Shown here in pieces: positions 52,005 to 60,262 of a stretch of 64,000 bases of DNA. The notes under the pieces are model-generated. The model was not told the DNA's origin, made no database searches, and worked only from the letters and a program-made list of their open reading frames with translations. The stretch is from Bathynomus jamesi (Eukaryota; Arthropoda; Malacostraca; Isopoda; Cirolanidae). The stretch spans positions 124,001-188,000 of the forward strand of contig JAJOZX010003207.1 in assembly GCA_023014485.1 (NCBI GenBank), read 5' to 3'. Position 1 is the stretch's first letter; the number at the start of each line of letters is the position of its first letter. A program made the position numbers and the translations under genes.

Positions 52005-53381
52005 CAGGGTGGGCGGAAAGTAGCTCCCTAATTTAAATTACATATAAATTATGTATAAATTGTGATTGTATTGTTATATTGTTATGGTGTGTTCTCTAAA
52101 GTGGTACAATTGTAACGGTAATCTTTTTTTCTCTAAAGTGTTCTCTTTGTGTTCTCTAAAGTGGTACAATTGTAACGTTCATTTTTTTTTTTTCATTTCA
52201 GATTGAAGGGTAACATGGCTGAGCGTTTAACACTGCAGGAGCGTGCCCAGTTGGTGGCACGGTACGAAGTTTGGCAATCTGTCATTCGAGTTCAAAGATG
52301 GTGGCGGGCCATTCACGGACCACGTGCCCAAGTGGACCCGAAAACAATCAAGAACTGCCACTCGAAGCTCATGACCACGGGGTCTGTGGCAGATGTTCGA
52401 AGATGTGGTCGCCCTTCGACATCCAGGGCCCAGGAGACGGTGCAGGCAGTTCAGGAAATGTTCGCACGGAGTCCACGAAAGTCAACTCGCCAGGCAGCTC
52501 GGGAAAGTGGACTCTCCCGCTACTCAGTGCGAACTGTGCTGAAGAAGGAGCTGAACTGGCGTGCGTGGAAGCCGCATTACTGCCAATCTCTCTCGGACGA
52601 GGACTGCGACATTCGCATGGAGTTCGGGGAAATCATGCTGGCTTGGCATGAAGACTGGCCCCATCTCTTCCGCAACATCCTCTGGAGCGACGAGGCGGTG
52701 TTCCACGTCGGAGGCTTTGTCAACCGCCACAATTGCCACTACTGGGCAGGAGAGGATCCCATGGTTACCGCTGAAAAACGGCAGAATCGGTTCAGTGTAA
52801 CAGTGTGGTGTGGTATGACCTCAGATCAGGTTGTGGGCCCGTTCCTTCTGCGCAACACCATGAATGCTGAGCGGTACCTTGCTATGTTGCGAAACGAGGT
52901 CTGGCCGGTTGTCAGCACATGGGAGAACATCGACGATCTGATATTTATGCAAGATGGCGCCCCTCCGCACTTCGCTCTTGTTGTCCGTGAGTGGCTGGAT
53001 GCCCACTTCCCTGGGCGTTGGATGGGTCGTCGTGGTCCACATCAATGGCCAGCCAGGAGCCCCGACTTGACACCGTGCGACTTCTTTCTTTGGAGGTGGG
53101 TAAAGGAAGAAGTCTACCGCACCAAACCGAGGACATTGGAAGAACTGGAGGACCGAATTCGGGAAGTCATGTCCTCCATCCCGCCGGAGTTCCTGCTAAA
53201 GTCAGTGGATGCCATTCCTGGGCGGCTCCAGAAGCTGGTGGAAAGAGTTGGAGCTCACATTGAATTTTAGAGAAAACCTACCATGTATGCCTACCTTTTC
53301 ATATTATTTCTTCTGAAATAAATGGATAATATACGTATTTTTTTACCAATCCAAAATAGGGAGCTACTTTCCGCCCACCCT
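52005..53381 (+). mobile_element. DD41D mariner-like element, 1377 bp, apparently intact
   Basis: Inverted ends AGGGTGGGCGGAAAGTAGCT, flanked by TA (52003-52004 and 53382-53383); the right end lacks one G. The single ORF is full length. Confidence 0.9.
52215..53270 (+). CDS. DD41D mariner-like transposase, 351 aa, intact
   Basis: This enzyme would excise and insert its own element at TA. I start at the ATG at 52215; the frame runs upstream to a TTG at 52203, which is less likely. N-terminal helix-turn-helix: residues 6-55, ERAQLVARYEVWQSVIRVQR. GRPSTSRAQ hinge at 65, then a second helix region RQAARESGLSRYSVRTVLKK (92-111). Catalytic Asp159 in ILWSDEAVFH, Asp247 in FMQDGAPPHF, Asp289 in SPDLTPCDFF. 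Between the last two lie 41 residues, as in the rosa-type DD41D group. No internal stop or frameshift, and GC content well above the flanks, suggest recent arrival. A TTTTTTTTTTTCATTTCAG tract precedes the ATG. Confidence 0.92.
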   Translation: MAERLTLQERAQLVARYEVWQSVIRVQRWWRAIHGPRAQVDPKTIKNCHSKLMTTGSVADVRRCGRPSTSRAQETVQAVQEMFARSPRKSTRQAARESGLSRYSVRTVLKKELNWRAWKPHYCQSLSDEDCDIRMEFGEIMLAWHEDWPHLFRNILWSDEAVFHVGGFVNRHNCHYWAGEDPMVTAEKRQNRFSVTVWCGMTSDQVVGPFLLRNTMNAERYLAMLRNEVWPVVSTWENIDDLIFMQDGAPPHFALVVREWLDAHFPGRWMGRRGPHQWPARSPDLTPCDFFLWRWVKEEVYRTKPRTLEELEDRIREVMSSIPPEFLLKSVDAIPGRLQKLVERVGAHIEF

Positions 53382-53450
53382 TAGATCTCTTTGGGCTGAG
53401 TGAATGTATATATGAAAATTATTTCACGAAAGTAACACGTGAAAAATATT

Positions 53451-53600
53451 TATGATGAATAAAACCACGAAGGAAAGGAAACAGAATGGTGCTCAAGCGC
53501 TTTCGTCTAATGACATCCTCAGGAACACTGTTCCTGAGGATGTCATTAGATGAAAGCGCTTGAGCACCATTCTGTGTTTCCTTTCCTTCGTGGTTTTATT

Positions 53601-53607
<7 letters not shown>
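53451..53607. ncRNA. Near-perfect hairpin with two hammerhead-like cores
   Basis: Arms 53451-53526 and 53530-53607 are complementary with a 3-base loop. Each arm, read outward, contains a CUGAGGA box, a short stem with AUUA loop and a GAAA box: minus strand 53522-53501, plus strand 53534-53555. These are the two conserved boxes of hammerhead ribozymes and the spacing resembles those of Penelope-like elements. The third helix and cleavage site look degenerate, so activity is doubtful. Direct counts: the stem is GUC/GAC on minus, GUC/GAU on plus. Confidence 0.45.

Positions 53608-53668
<61 letters not shown>
53608..53668. repeat. (TA)n microsatellite
   Basis: About 30 uninterrupted TA units right after the hairpin. 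Confidence 0.97.
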
Positions 53669-53672
<4 letters not shown>

Positions 53673-53738
53673 TATACCTTATGCTAATTGCCATGCCTCT
53701 GTTTATAGTACCGATATATCAATTTATTTTTCATAGAA

Positions 53739-54210
53739 ATGGTGTTGGAAAAATGCTATACAGGAAACTCAAGCACGGAGAGTGAGCAGATACAGAGAGA
53801 CAGCGCTCATTCTCACAGCAGCGATGACGAAATAAAACAGAGTCAAACCAAAGTTCCGAGACTAATGGCAAAATATCAAAGCTATCGGTCCAAGCAGAAG
53901 AACGTTGAAACTGGGAAGATTTTGAACCGCAGGGAACAGTTGCGGCGGTACCTCTTAGAGATCGATAAATCTCATATTTTAGACAACTGCTCTCCACTCC
54001 AATAAAGTTTTGGCACCAGAAAAGGGATAAATTCCCATCACTGGCCAATATTGCCACGACTATTTTAACAGTGCCTGCCTCTAGTGCTCCAATTGAGCGT
54101 GTATTAGCCATGGAAGCATAATAATGAGGCCCCACAGAAGTCGAACTTCAGCAGATCTTCTGAGCATGTTGATGTTCCTTAAGTGTAATGAGCACCTATC
54201 ATACTTTAGA
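53739..54210 (+). pseudogene. hAT-2 transposase C-terminal exon
   Basis: The first frame (53739-54005) reads KVPRLMAKYQSYRSKQKN and REQLRRYLLEIDKSHILDN. After a frameshift the hAT dimerisation region follows: FPSLANIATTILTVPASSAP then IERVLAM, and a LLSMLMFLKCNEHL end in another frame. This is the conserved hAT C-terminus. A TTATTTTTCATAG acceptor-like tract precedes the ATG. The rest of the transposase is deleted, replaced by the mariner and hairpin. Confidence 0.75.
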
Positions 54211-54615
54211 TAAATGCACAAGTCAAACTGGGTAGTGGGTACGGTCATTACACCTTCTGTAACAGATATAAAAAGTAAATAAATAAAAAGTACGTGTATG
54301 TATATATATATATTCATTTGTTAATTTATAGGCTACACTTTTTGCATTCAACACACTACATCTGAGAAAGTAATTATTAGTTTATTAATATACTTAACAT
54401 AGTCTAATTTCCATAGTAGTGTAAAACAAATTGAAAGGGCATGATCTTGGTCTCGATCTCGATCTCGGTCTCGAATTTTAAGGGTCTCGATCTCGGAAGG
54501 TAGATCTCGATCTCGAACCTTTGATCTCGGTCTCGATCTTGGTCTCACAGGATCAGGTCTCGGTCTCGGTCTCAGTCTCGGACTTGGTGGTCTCGACTAC
54601 ATCACTGCTTCCCAG

Positions 54616-55944
54616 CGTAGGCCACAAATCAGAGCAGCTTTTCAACAGTTTCAAGCATATTAAAAATGCATGATCTCGACATTGCAAACTGCAGAGGACA
54701 GTCGTATGATAACGCTCTCAACATGTCAGGGACTTACTCTGGCTTGCAAGCCAGAATAAAAGAAGCGTCCCCAGTAGCAGTTTACCTACCCTGCTCTGCA
54801 CACTCATTAAATTTGATTGGACAGTGCGCAGCAAGTTGTAAGGAAGCCATTGATTTTTTCGCACTTCTCCAAAATCTTTACGTGTTCTACTCACCGTTCG
54901 GAAATACTACAAAATCATTTTACCAAATCTGAAAATATAACGCTGAAGAGCTTAACAGACACTAGATGGTCACGTGAAGAAGCGTGTAGGAGTCTCAATA
55001 AAGACCGGGAAGAGGTTATAGAGGCACTTACGTCCATTGAAGAAGATGAATCAGAAAAGCCTTGCACACGCAGTGAAGCATCAGGCTACCTCAATCAACT
55101 GCAACGCCTTGAAACTACAATTCTTTCTTTAATGTCGGGTGACATTCTAGAACGTTTCAATGCTACAAGTAAACAGCTCCAAGCAGTTAACATTGATCTT
55201 GTTATCGTAGTAGAACTGTATGCATCATTGACATTCTATGTAAAAGATACAAGAGACAACTTCGACTTTTATGAAGAAGCAGCAATTAAGAAATCATCTA
55301 TCCGCGAATATGAAGTTACAATGAAAAGAAAAAAGCAAACAAAACTTCGAGTCGACAAAACTCGCGAAGGCGAGGTAGAATTAGATGGACGGAGGAACTA
55401 CTTCATTAATACTTATCTCGTGGTACTTGACAGATTATTGTCAGAATTAAACCGTTGCAAAGATGTGTATAAAAACCTCCATGCAGGGTTTGCATTTTTT
55501 ACAAAAATCACCACCTTGAATCCGACAGATATAACTGCCAATGCTATTAAGCTTTGGGAATTTTACAAGGATGACTTGGCGGAAGCATTTGTTAATGAGT
55601 GTCTTCATTTCCGTGGGTTTCTTCTGAATTTGGAGAAAACTCCTACGAGCATTCTTGAGATAAGTGAGATGACCCAAGCAAAAGGATCAAAAGAAGTTTA
55701 CCCATATGCATATGTTGATATTGCGCTCAGGATCTTCCTATGTACGCCGGCTTTCAACTGTTCTGCCGAAAGATCTTTTTCTGTACTGCGACGACTAAAG
55801 AACTACCTACGGTCACTGATGTCAGAAAATCGTCTCAACTCTTTAGCTATCCTTAGTATTGAATCGGAACTCACGAGAGCTCATAGCTATACAGATCTTA
55901 TTGACTCCTTCGCTGTTCAGCAATCTCGGCGGAAACTGCTTTGA
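54616..55944 (+). pseudogene. hAT-1 transposase, C-terminal part after the insertion
   Basis: This is the continuation of the gene described at 50260. The longest open frame, 54817-55944 (375 codons in the ORF sense), contains TLKSLTDTRWSREEACRSLN, a helical region YEVTMKRKKQTKLRVDKTRE, GRRNYFINTYLVVLDRLLSE and the dimerisation segment AFNCSAERSFSVLRRLKNYL, ending QQSRRKLL. There is a frameshift between 54925 and 54940 only. Confidence 0.88.
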
Positions 55945-56021
55945 GTATTCTACAACGGTCGATTTCATAACTAAACAAAGATCGTAAAGATAACCTACAA
56001 TACATTTCTGTTCAGACACTT

Positions 56022-56028
56022 AAGGGAT

Positions 56029-56065
<37 letters not shown>

Positions 56066-56301
56066 GAACCAAATGTAGGTGGACAGTAAATGATAACGTT
56101 TATTTTGAGAATACATATTTAATTTTTTTGTATACTATAATACAAAATAAAATTTAAATAAATTTAGTTATAATATTTAATATAATATAACACAAACACC
56201 ATAGTTATAATGAACACCATAGTTATAATATAATATAACACAAACCGTATTCAACCTACTGTCCACCTACTTTTGGTTCACCGTGTATATATATATATAT
56301 T

Positions 56302-56344
<43 letters not shown>

Positions 56345-56400
56345 TATATATATATAAAATATATTATATATATTATCATAATATATATAATATATTATGA
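56022..56400. repeat. (TA)n arrays with small MITE
   Basis: TA arrays at 56033-56060 and 56286-56400 surround a 225-bp MITE (56061-56285). Nothing coding. Confidence 0.85.
56061..56285. mobile_element. Mariner-like MITE, 225 bp
   Basis: Ends AGGGTGAACCAAATGTAGGT and, inverted, CGGTGAACCAAAAGTAGG lie within TA arrays. The centre has repeated ATAGTTATAAT units. No ORF. TA insertion and an AGGGTG-like start suggest mariner-type mobilisation. Confidence 0.7.
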
Positions 56401-56589
56401 TTAATACAAAAATATCTTATATGTTAAGATATATTTTGCTAGAGTAAATGCCAAAACCATTTGACTGCATTTTACTGAAAACTCTTATATCAAATAACTA
56501 TTTATTGCTAAATAGTAACTTCGTAAGTGTCCGAAGGGCGGCTAAATCAGTATGGCCCTTGGCGCCAGGAAACCTAAATCCGCCCCTGA

Positions 56590-57400
56590 TGACAGGCTTG
56601 TAATTATTGCTGGATAGAATATCCCCATACTTATTTTTGACCAGGGGCAACATCTATACGCTCATGAACTCTGCAGGGATATAGCTATGAGCAAGCATGG
56701 CTGAGAAGACCAATAACATGCAGACACACCACGTCATTGGCATATTTTAAGTGCTCATTCGATAGGTCAGCTACCCCTGACGCAGAACCAGTCTTTAACT
56801 CTTTAATTAACCTCTTTACTTCAGGAACTGATATCAAAGTATTTTCCCTTGTCCCTCCCACAGGCGTTTCGCTGTAACCTATCTTAAGCTCATCCTTACT
56901 CACACTATTAAGAATGTTTGAGTAGTAGTTTTTCCACAGCTTTGCAATTTCATCTTCCCCTGACACCCCATCGATTGTCGGAGGCAGGCCATTTTTGACA
57001 CCCGTTTGAGTCTTAACGAATTTCCAAAAAATTTTATTATCGTTAAGTGAGCTTCACAGGCTTTTGATGCTCGGATAGAATCATCTTCCTGTTTACATTG
57101 CCGTATGGCCGCCTTATACTGATCCCTACTTCTACACATATTCATGTATACTGGTTCTAATCTGGGTCTACCATGAAAGCACCACAAATCGTAGGCGTGT
57201 CTCGATTCCCTCTTCACCGGGGCAATAAAATCATTCCATCCAGGAATAATCTTAGTGTGATAGTTGTAAGATTTAATCAGGGGTCTTCCTGCTCCTCTTA
57301 ATAGGGATACTAAATTATTATAATACCTTTCCATGAGTTTACAGTGAGAATCATTTGAGTAAGGATTACTACATTCAAACAAAAGTGGTTAACCGTTTTG
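56590..57400 (-). pseudogene. LINE ORF2 fragment: linker and start of RT
   Basis: The minus strand encodes NPYSNDSHCKLMERYYNNLV, PGWNDFIAPVKRESRHAYDL, RSRDQYKAAIRQCKQEDDS (57382-57040), then VSGEDEIAKLWKNYYSNILN and VPEVKRLIKELKTGSASGVA (56966-56700), and HSYIPAEFMS with YKPV up to 56595. This is the region between endonuclease and RT palm of an L2/RTE/CR1-type LINE. It ends abruptly at a hAT-type terminus (CAGGGGCGGATTTAGG, 56587 complement). Frameshifts near 57000-57060 and 56685. Confidence 0.72.
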
Positions 57401-57589
57401 TCGTTTAAAAGTTGCGAGTTTTCTCTTGGCACCAGTTTGTTCAGGAGAGGAATAACAAAAGAATTAGATATGGAATCAATTCAGATTCCGTACAACATCC
57501 ATCAAAGATCAGCAACGCCAAATAAAAAACTAACCCAGTTCAAGATTAAAAAAATAAACATAAGAGATCAGTGTAACAATTAATGCAAC

Positions 57590-57785
57590 CAGGGGCGTCG
57601 ATTGCTCTAAAATAATGGGGGGGATGCTTCGCCTTCAAACAGCGAATCAAACAATACTCTGAGTAGCTGTTGCTACAAATGCTACGTGCAATTATTAAAA
57701 TGCAAATTGACTGCTAAATTCCATGATAAATATACACTTGATCATAAATATACACTGCGCCCCCCCTCCGTAATCGACGCCCATG
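57590..57785. mobile_element. hAT MITE, 196 bp, TSD AATGCAAC
   Basis: A perfect 8-bp TSD AATGCAAC (57582-57589 and 57786-57793), with ends CAGGGGCGTCGATTGC and CATGGGCGTCGATTAC. No ORF. Confidence 0.92.
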
Positions 57786-57816
57786 AATGCAACCCAAAAT
57801 ATTTAAAGTAAAGATT

Positions 57817-58274
57817 ACACTGGTCAACACTCATTTTATTGCCAATCATATTAGAGTGATTTTGGGGTAACTTTGTGGTGCTGATTCCGAATATGACATC
57901 GGTTTTGCTAGATTGGCTCTAATTTATGAGATAATTGGTACTCCATTGAAACACGTAAAAATGCAAAAAATTTAATGTTCAGGCGGAGCCTACTTACAAA
58001 TCGCATTGAAATTGTCTCAAATCATACAAAAGTAAACACATGAAATACATAATGGCATTTTATTCGGTCTCACCATCTAGAATGTTCCGGTAGTTTCCCA
58101 TATGCACGCGTTATGGTTACGTTTCCTATTAATTGAGGGTATTCATTATCTCAAGAACTAGAGCCAAATCGGAAAAACTACTTTCATTTTGGAATTCAGC
58201 AACCCCAAAATACCCTAAATTCGTACGAATTTCCTTGGCAACGAAAAAAAAAATGTTTTTGTGTTGACCTGTGT
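57817..58274. mobile_element. Family B MITE, 458 bp
   Basis: Ends ACACTGGTCAACA and, inverted, ACACAGGTCAACACA, with inverted similarity extending over about 120 bp (TTGGCTCTA...GAGATAAT is present in both arms). The ends match those of the ORF-bearing element 60263-62697, including a GCTGAATTCC-type motif about 65 bp in. No ORF. It is a non-autonomous relative. Confidence 0.78.
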
Positions 58275-59990
58275 TATATAAGTGAGGAATCGTTTAGATC
58301 GTCAGAATTTTGTTAGCTTTATCACGTAACAAATTGAAAATAAGGCAAAGTATGAGACAAATATTGAGATGTCTTTGTTTTTGATCATTATGTAAATTTA
58401 ATTCTGTCTCTGCAATTTACGTACCATTTTTTATTTATAGTTATTAAATTTAAAATTTGAAGGCTAATTGAAATTGTGGCTGATCACATCCAAAAGGGTA
58501 AGTGGACCATACGTGTTGTTCGTGGGTATGGCCGCTACTGCTTTAAAAGGTATTGTACAATTTTTCTCTATTTGTTATAGTCCATCAGTCGAGGATACGT
58601 TGAAACCGAATTTTTCAGCACGGAACCATTTGGTGATGCGGAAAAGGCGAAACGAGTAGTAGTAGTAGTATCATCTCTCGCTTGTCTACAACTGAGTGAC
58701 GTGGCATCTACGGTTCTCCGTGTGATTTCTTCCCTACCTCGTGTCGAAGTACGAAGTAGGCATATTAATCGTCCATGTAGGAGAGAACTTTCGTAGCAAA
58801 GTGTCTTTAGTTTAAAACTGCTTCATGATATCAACTATTTTTTCCTTAGAAATATTTTAGTTTAATTATTTGGAAGACGCGAGTTTAAGAGTACTGCGGT
58901 AATGAATTTGCCGTTTCTGAGTTACTTACAGTCGATACGTTTCCAATTTGGGCTAAAAATTGGGCTATTAATAACGAATGAAAATAAATGTGTGCCTATT
59001 TATTCCTAATTAAGACGCAATGACTCTTCTTCGTAATCTTAATGGCAATTATTTATTGAATCGTCTCACGATGAAAGATTAAAATTTTATTTGATTTTCC
59101 GCATAAATGATGCCCTTTTAAGGTCGACACAACGACTATTATAAGCAGTATCACAAACTACGAGGTCACTCGCTCCATCCGATTTCTTTCGATAAACTGA
59201 ACTCAAAAGCAGATTTTCCATTTCTCTTTATTTAATTGTCTTCATTTTGTATTTGATGAAAGAAATATTTTCCGATTTAGTTCCCAAATTGGTGTTATTA
59301 CTCTCAAAATATATATAAGTTTCATCAAATGTATTAGGCAATATCGTATGTCCACAAACCTGATCAAAATAGTATTTTTTTAAATGCTTTTCTCGCGTAC
59401 AGGTATGCCACTTTACGACTTAATTATACGAATGCGTAACAATTAATGTGCGACTCATTGAACACAATTTCGTAAATCGAAAGTTTATTAAGGAATATTT
59501 TAATTAATTGGCACGTCATCAGCTCTCAAAACCGCGTGAACAAACCAAAATAAGACATTAATTTTTGAGGGGTAGAATTAATTTTATTAAAAATATTTGC
59601 GTGTCTGCGTATATTGATGACAAAATGTTAAATGATGATGATGAGAAGATGACGTAAAATATTATGAAAACAAAACTTATTCAAAAGTTGTATAATAACT
59701 CGGGCATTCATTTAACAATTAAAGACGTTATTTACAAAAAATAGAATGAGTGACAATCCATACAAAGCGGGACTGTAAGAAAGTTGGATTGTCGGATGTG
59801 ACCGTAGTAAAAGGCAAATTGTACTTTGCGTATTATGATAGCGGGTGCTATAATAATTATTCAACCAATTTATTACATATTGTGACGATCTTTTGAGCCT
59901 TGAATGATCAAAAGTATTTGAAAGTCTCGTAAATTAATCTACGAGAATCGAGTTGGTATATTTAATTGACTTTCAACAAATTACAAATAG
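58275..59990. other. No gene recognised, 1.7 kb
   Basis: AT-rich and non-coding in all frames as far as I can read. It shows a short (GTA)n at 58656-58670 and no inverted ends or LINE motifs. One of the few long stretches in the window with no sign of repeats. Confidence 0.4.
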
Positions 59991-59994
59991 GAAA

Positions 59995-60212
59995 AGTACG
60001 AAAGATGAGCTAAGTTTGGTCTTGGCAAAGTTCGATGAAGTTAATGAGGTAACAGCCGCGTCCTACAGCTTTACGTGGAATCCGAACCACGGGTCGCTAC
60101 ATAATTTGGGCGCGGAGGACGGTCTCCCATCCAACTACTTTCCAGACCCAATGTCGCTTAACTTCGCTGATCTATGTAAATCGGTGTTACGAAATCGACC
60201 GCGACATGGCCC

Positions 60213-60215
<3 letters not shown>
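59995..60215 (-). ncRNA. 5S rRNA-headed SINE
   Basis: On minus, GAAGTTAAGCGACATTGGGT (60166-60147) followed by TAGTTGGATGGGAGACCG (60137-60120) matches the internal promoter (A box, intermediate element, C box) of 5S rRNA genes. After that it departs from 5S and carries CGTGGTTCGGATTCCACGT (60091-60073), which resembles the B-box region of the tRNA SINE at 46430-46448, and then AAAGCTGTAGGACGCGG. A (TA)n array abuts its 5' end (60216-60250). Not a functional 5S gene. Confidence 0.72.

Positions 60216-60250
<35 letters not shown>
60216..60250. repeat. (TA)n microsatellite
   Basis: About 17 TA units between the 5S-headed SINE and the family B element. Confidence 0.95.
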
Positions 60251-60253
<3 letters not shown>

Positions 60254-60262
60254 ATAAAAATA

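Larger units (their letters stand above)
51440..54607 (+). mobile_element. hAT-2 element nested in hAT-1, TSD CTTCCCAG
   Basis: A perfect 8-bp TSD CTTCCCAG (51432-51439 and 54608-54615) and inverted ends CAGTGATGTAG. Both subterminal regions consist of GGTCTCGATCTC-type repeats (51449-51615 and 54445-54600), which give artefactual RDRDRD frames. Inside lie a DD41D mariner (52005-53381), a hairpin (53451-53607), a (TA)n array and a piece of the hAT-2 transposase. Confidence 0.93.
50260..55944 (+). pseudogene. hAT-1 transposase (ZMYM1-like), split by hAT-2
   Basis: A cut-and-paste transposase or its derived gene. The open frame starts after a splice-acceptor-like CAG: KRLSGSEYKKRALEKAEKQR with a KIYTFFKK tail (50280-50390). 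Then a TTF-type zinc-finger region: RYFCKTLFETQFVNGEKVKR and IFCVPCQLFGG (50720-50850). After a frameshift (about 50949) comes YSIIVDSTPDISHVDELAVI with the first Asp (51330). A 3.2-kb hAT element interrupts at 51440. The frame resumes at 54616 with NCRGQSYDNALNMSGTYSGL (second Asp), PCSAHSLNLIGQCA (CxxH) and, after a frameshift near 54925, LTDTRWSREEACR, and a dimerisation region ending in FNCSAERSFSVLRRLKNYLR (Glu). All hAT key residues are present; only frameshifts and the insert disable it. Confidence 0.9.

Noticed and set aside
54348..54548. Second RDRD-rich frame
   Set aside because: Same repeats at the other end of hAT-2.
49226..56587. Single complete hAT-1 from end to end
   Set aside because: The two ends resemble each other, but the flanking 8 bases do not match and the outside sequences belong to different LINEs.
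60100..60200. Functional 5S rRNA gene
   Set aside because: Only the internal promoter region matches; the 3' third departs completely.
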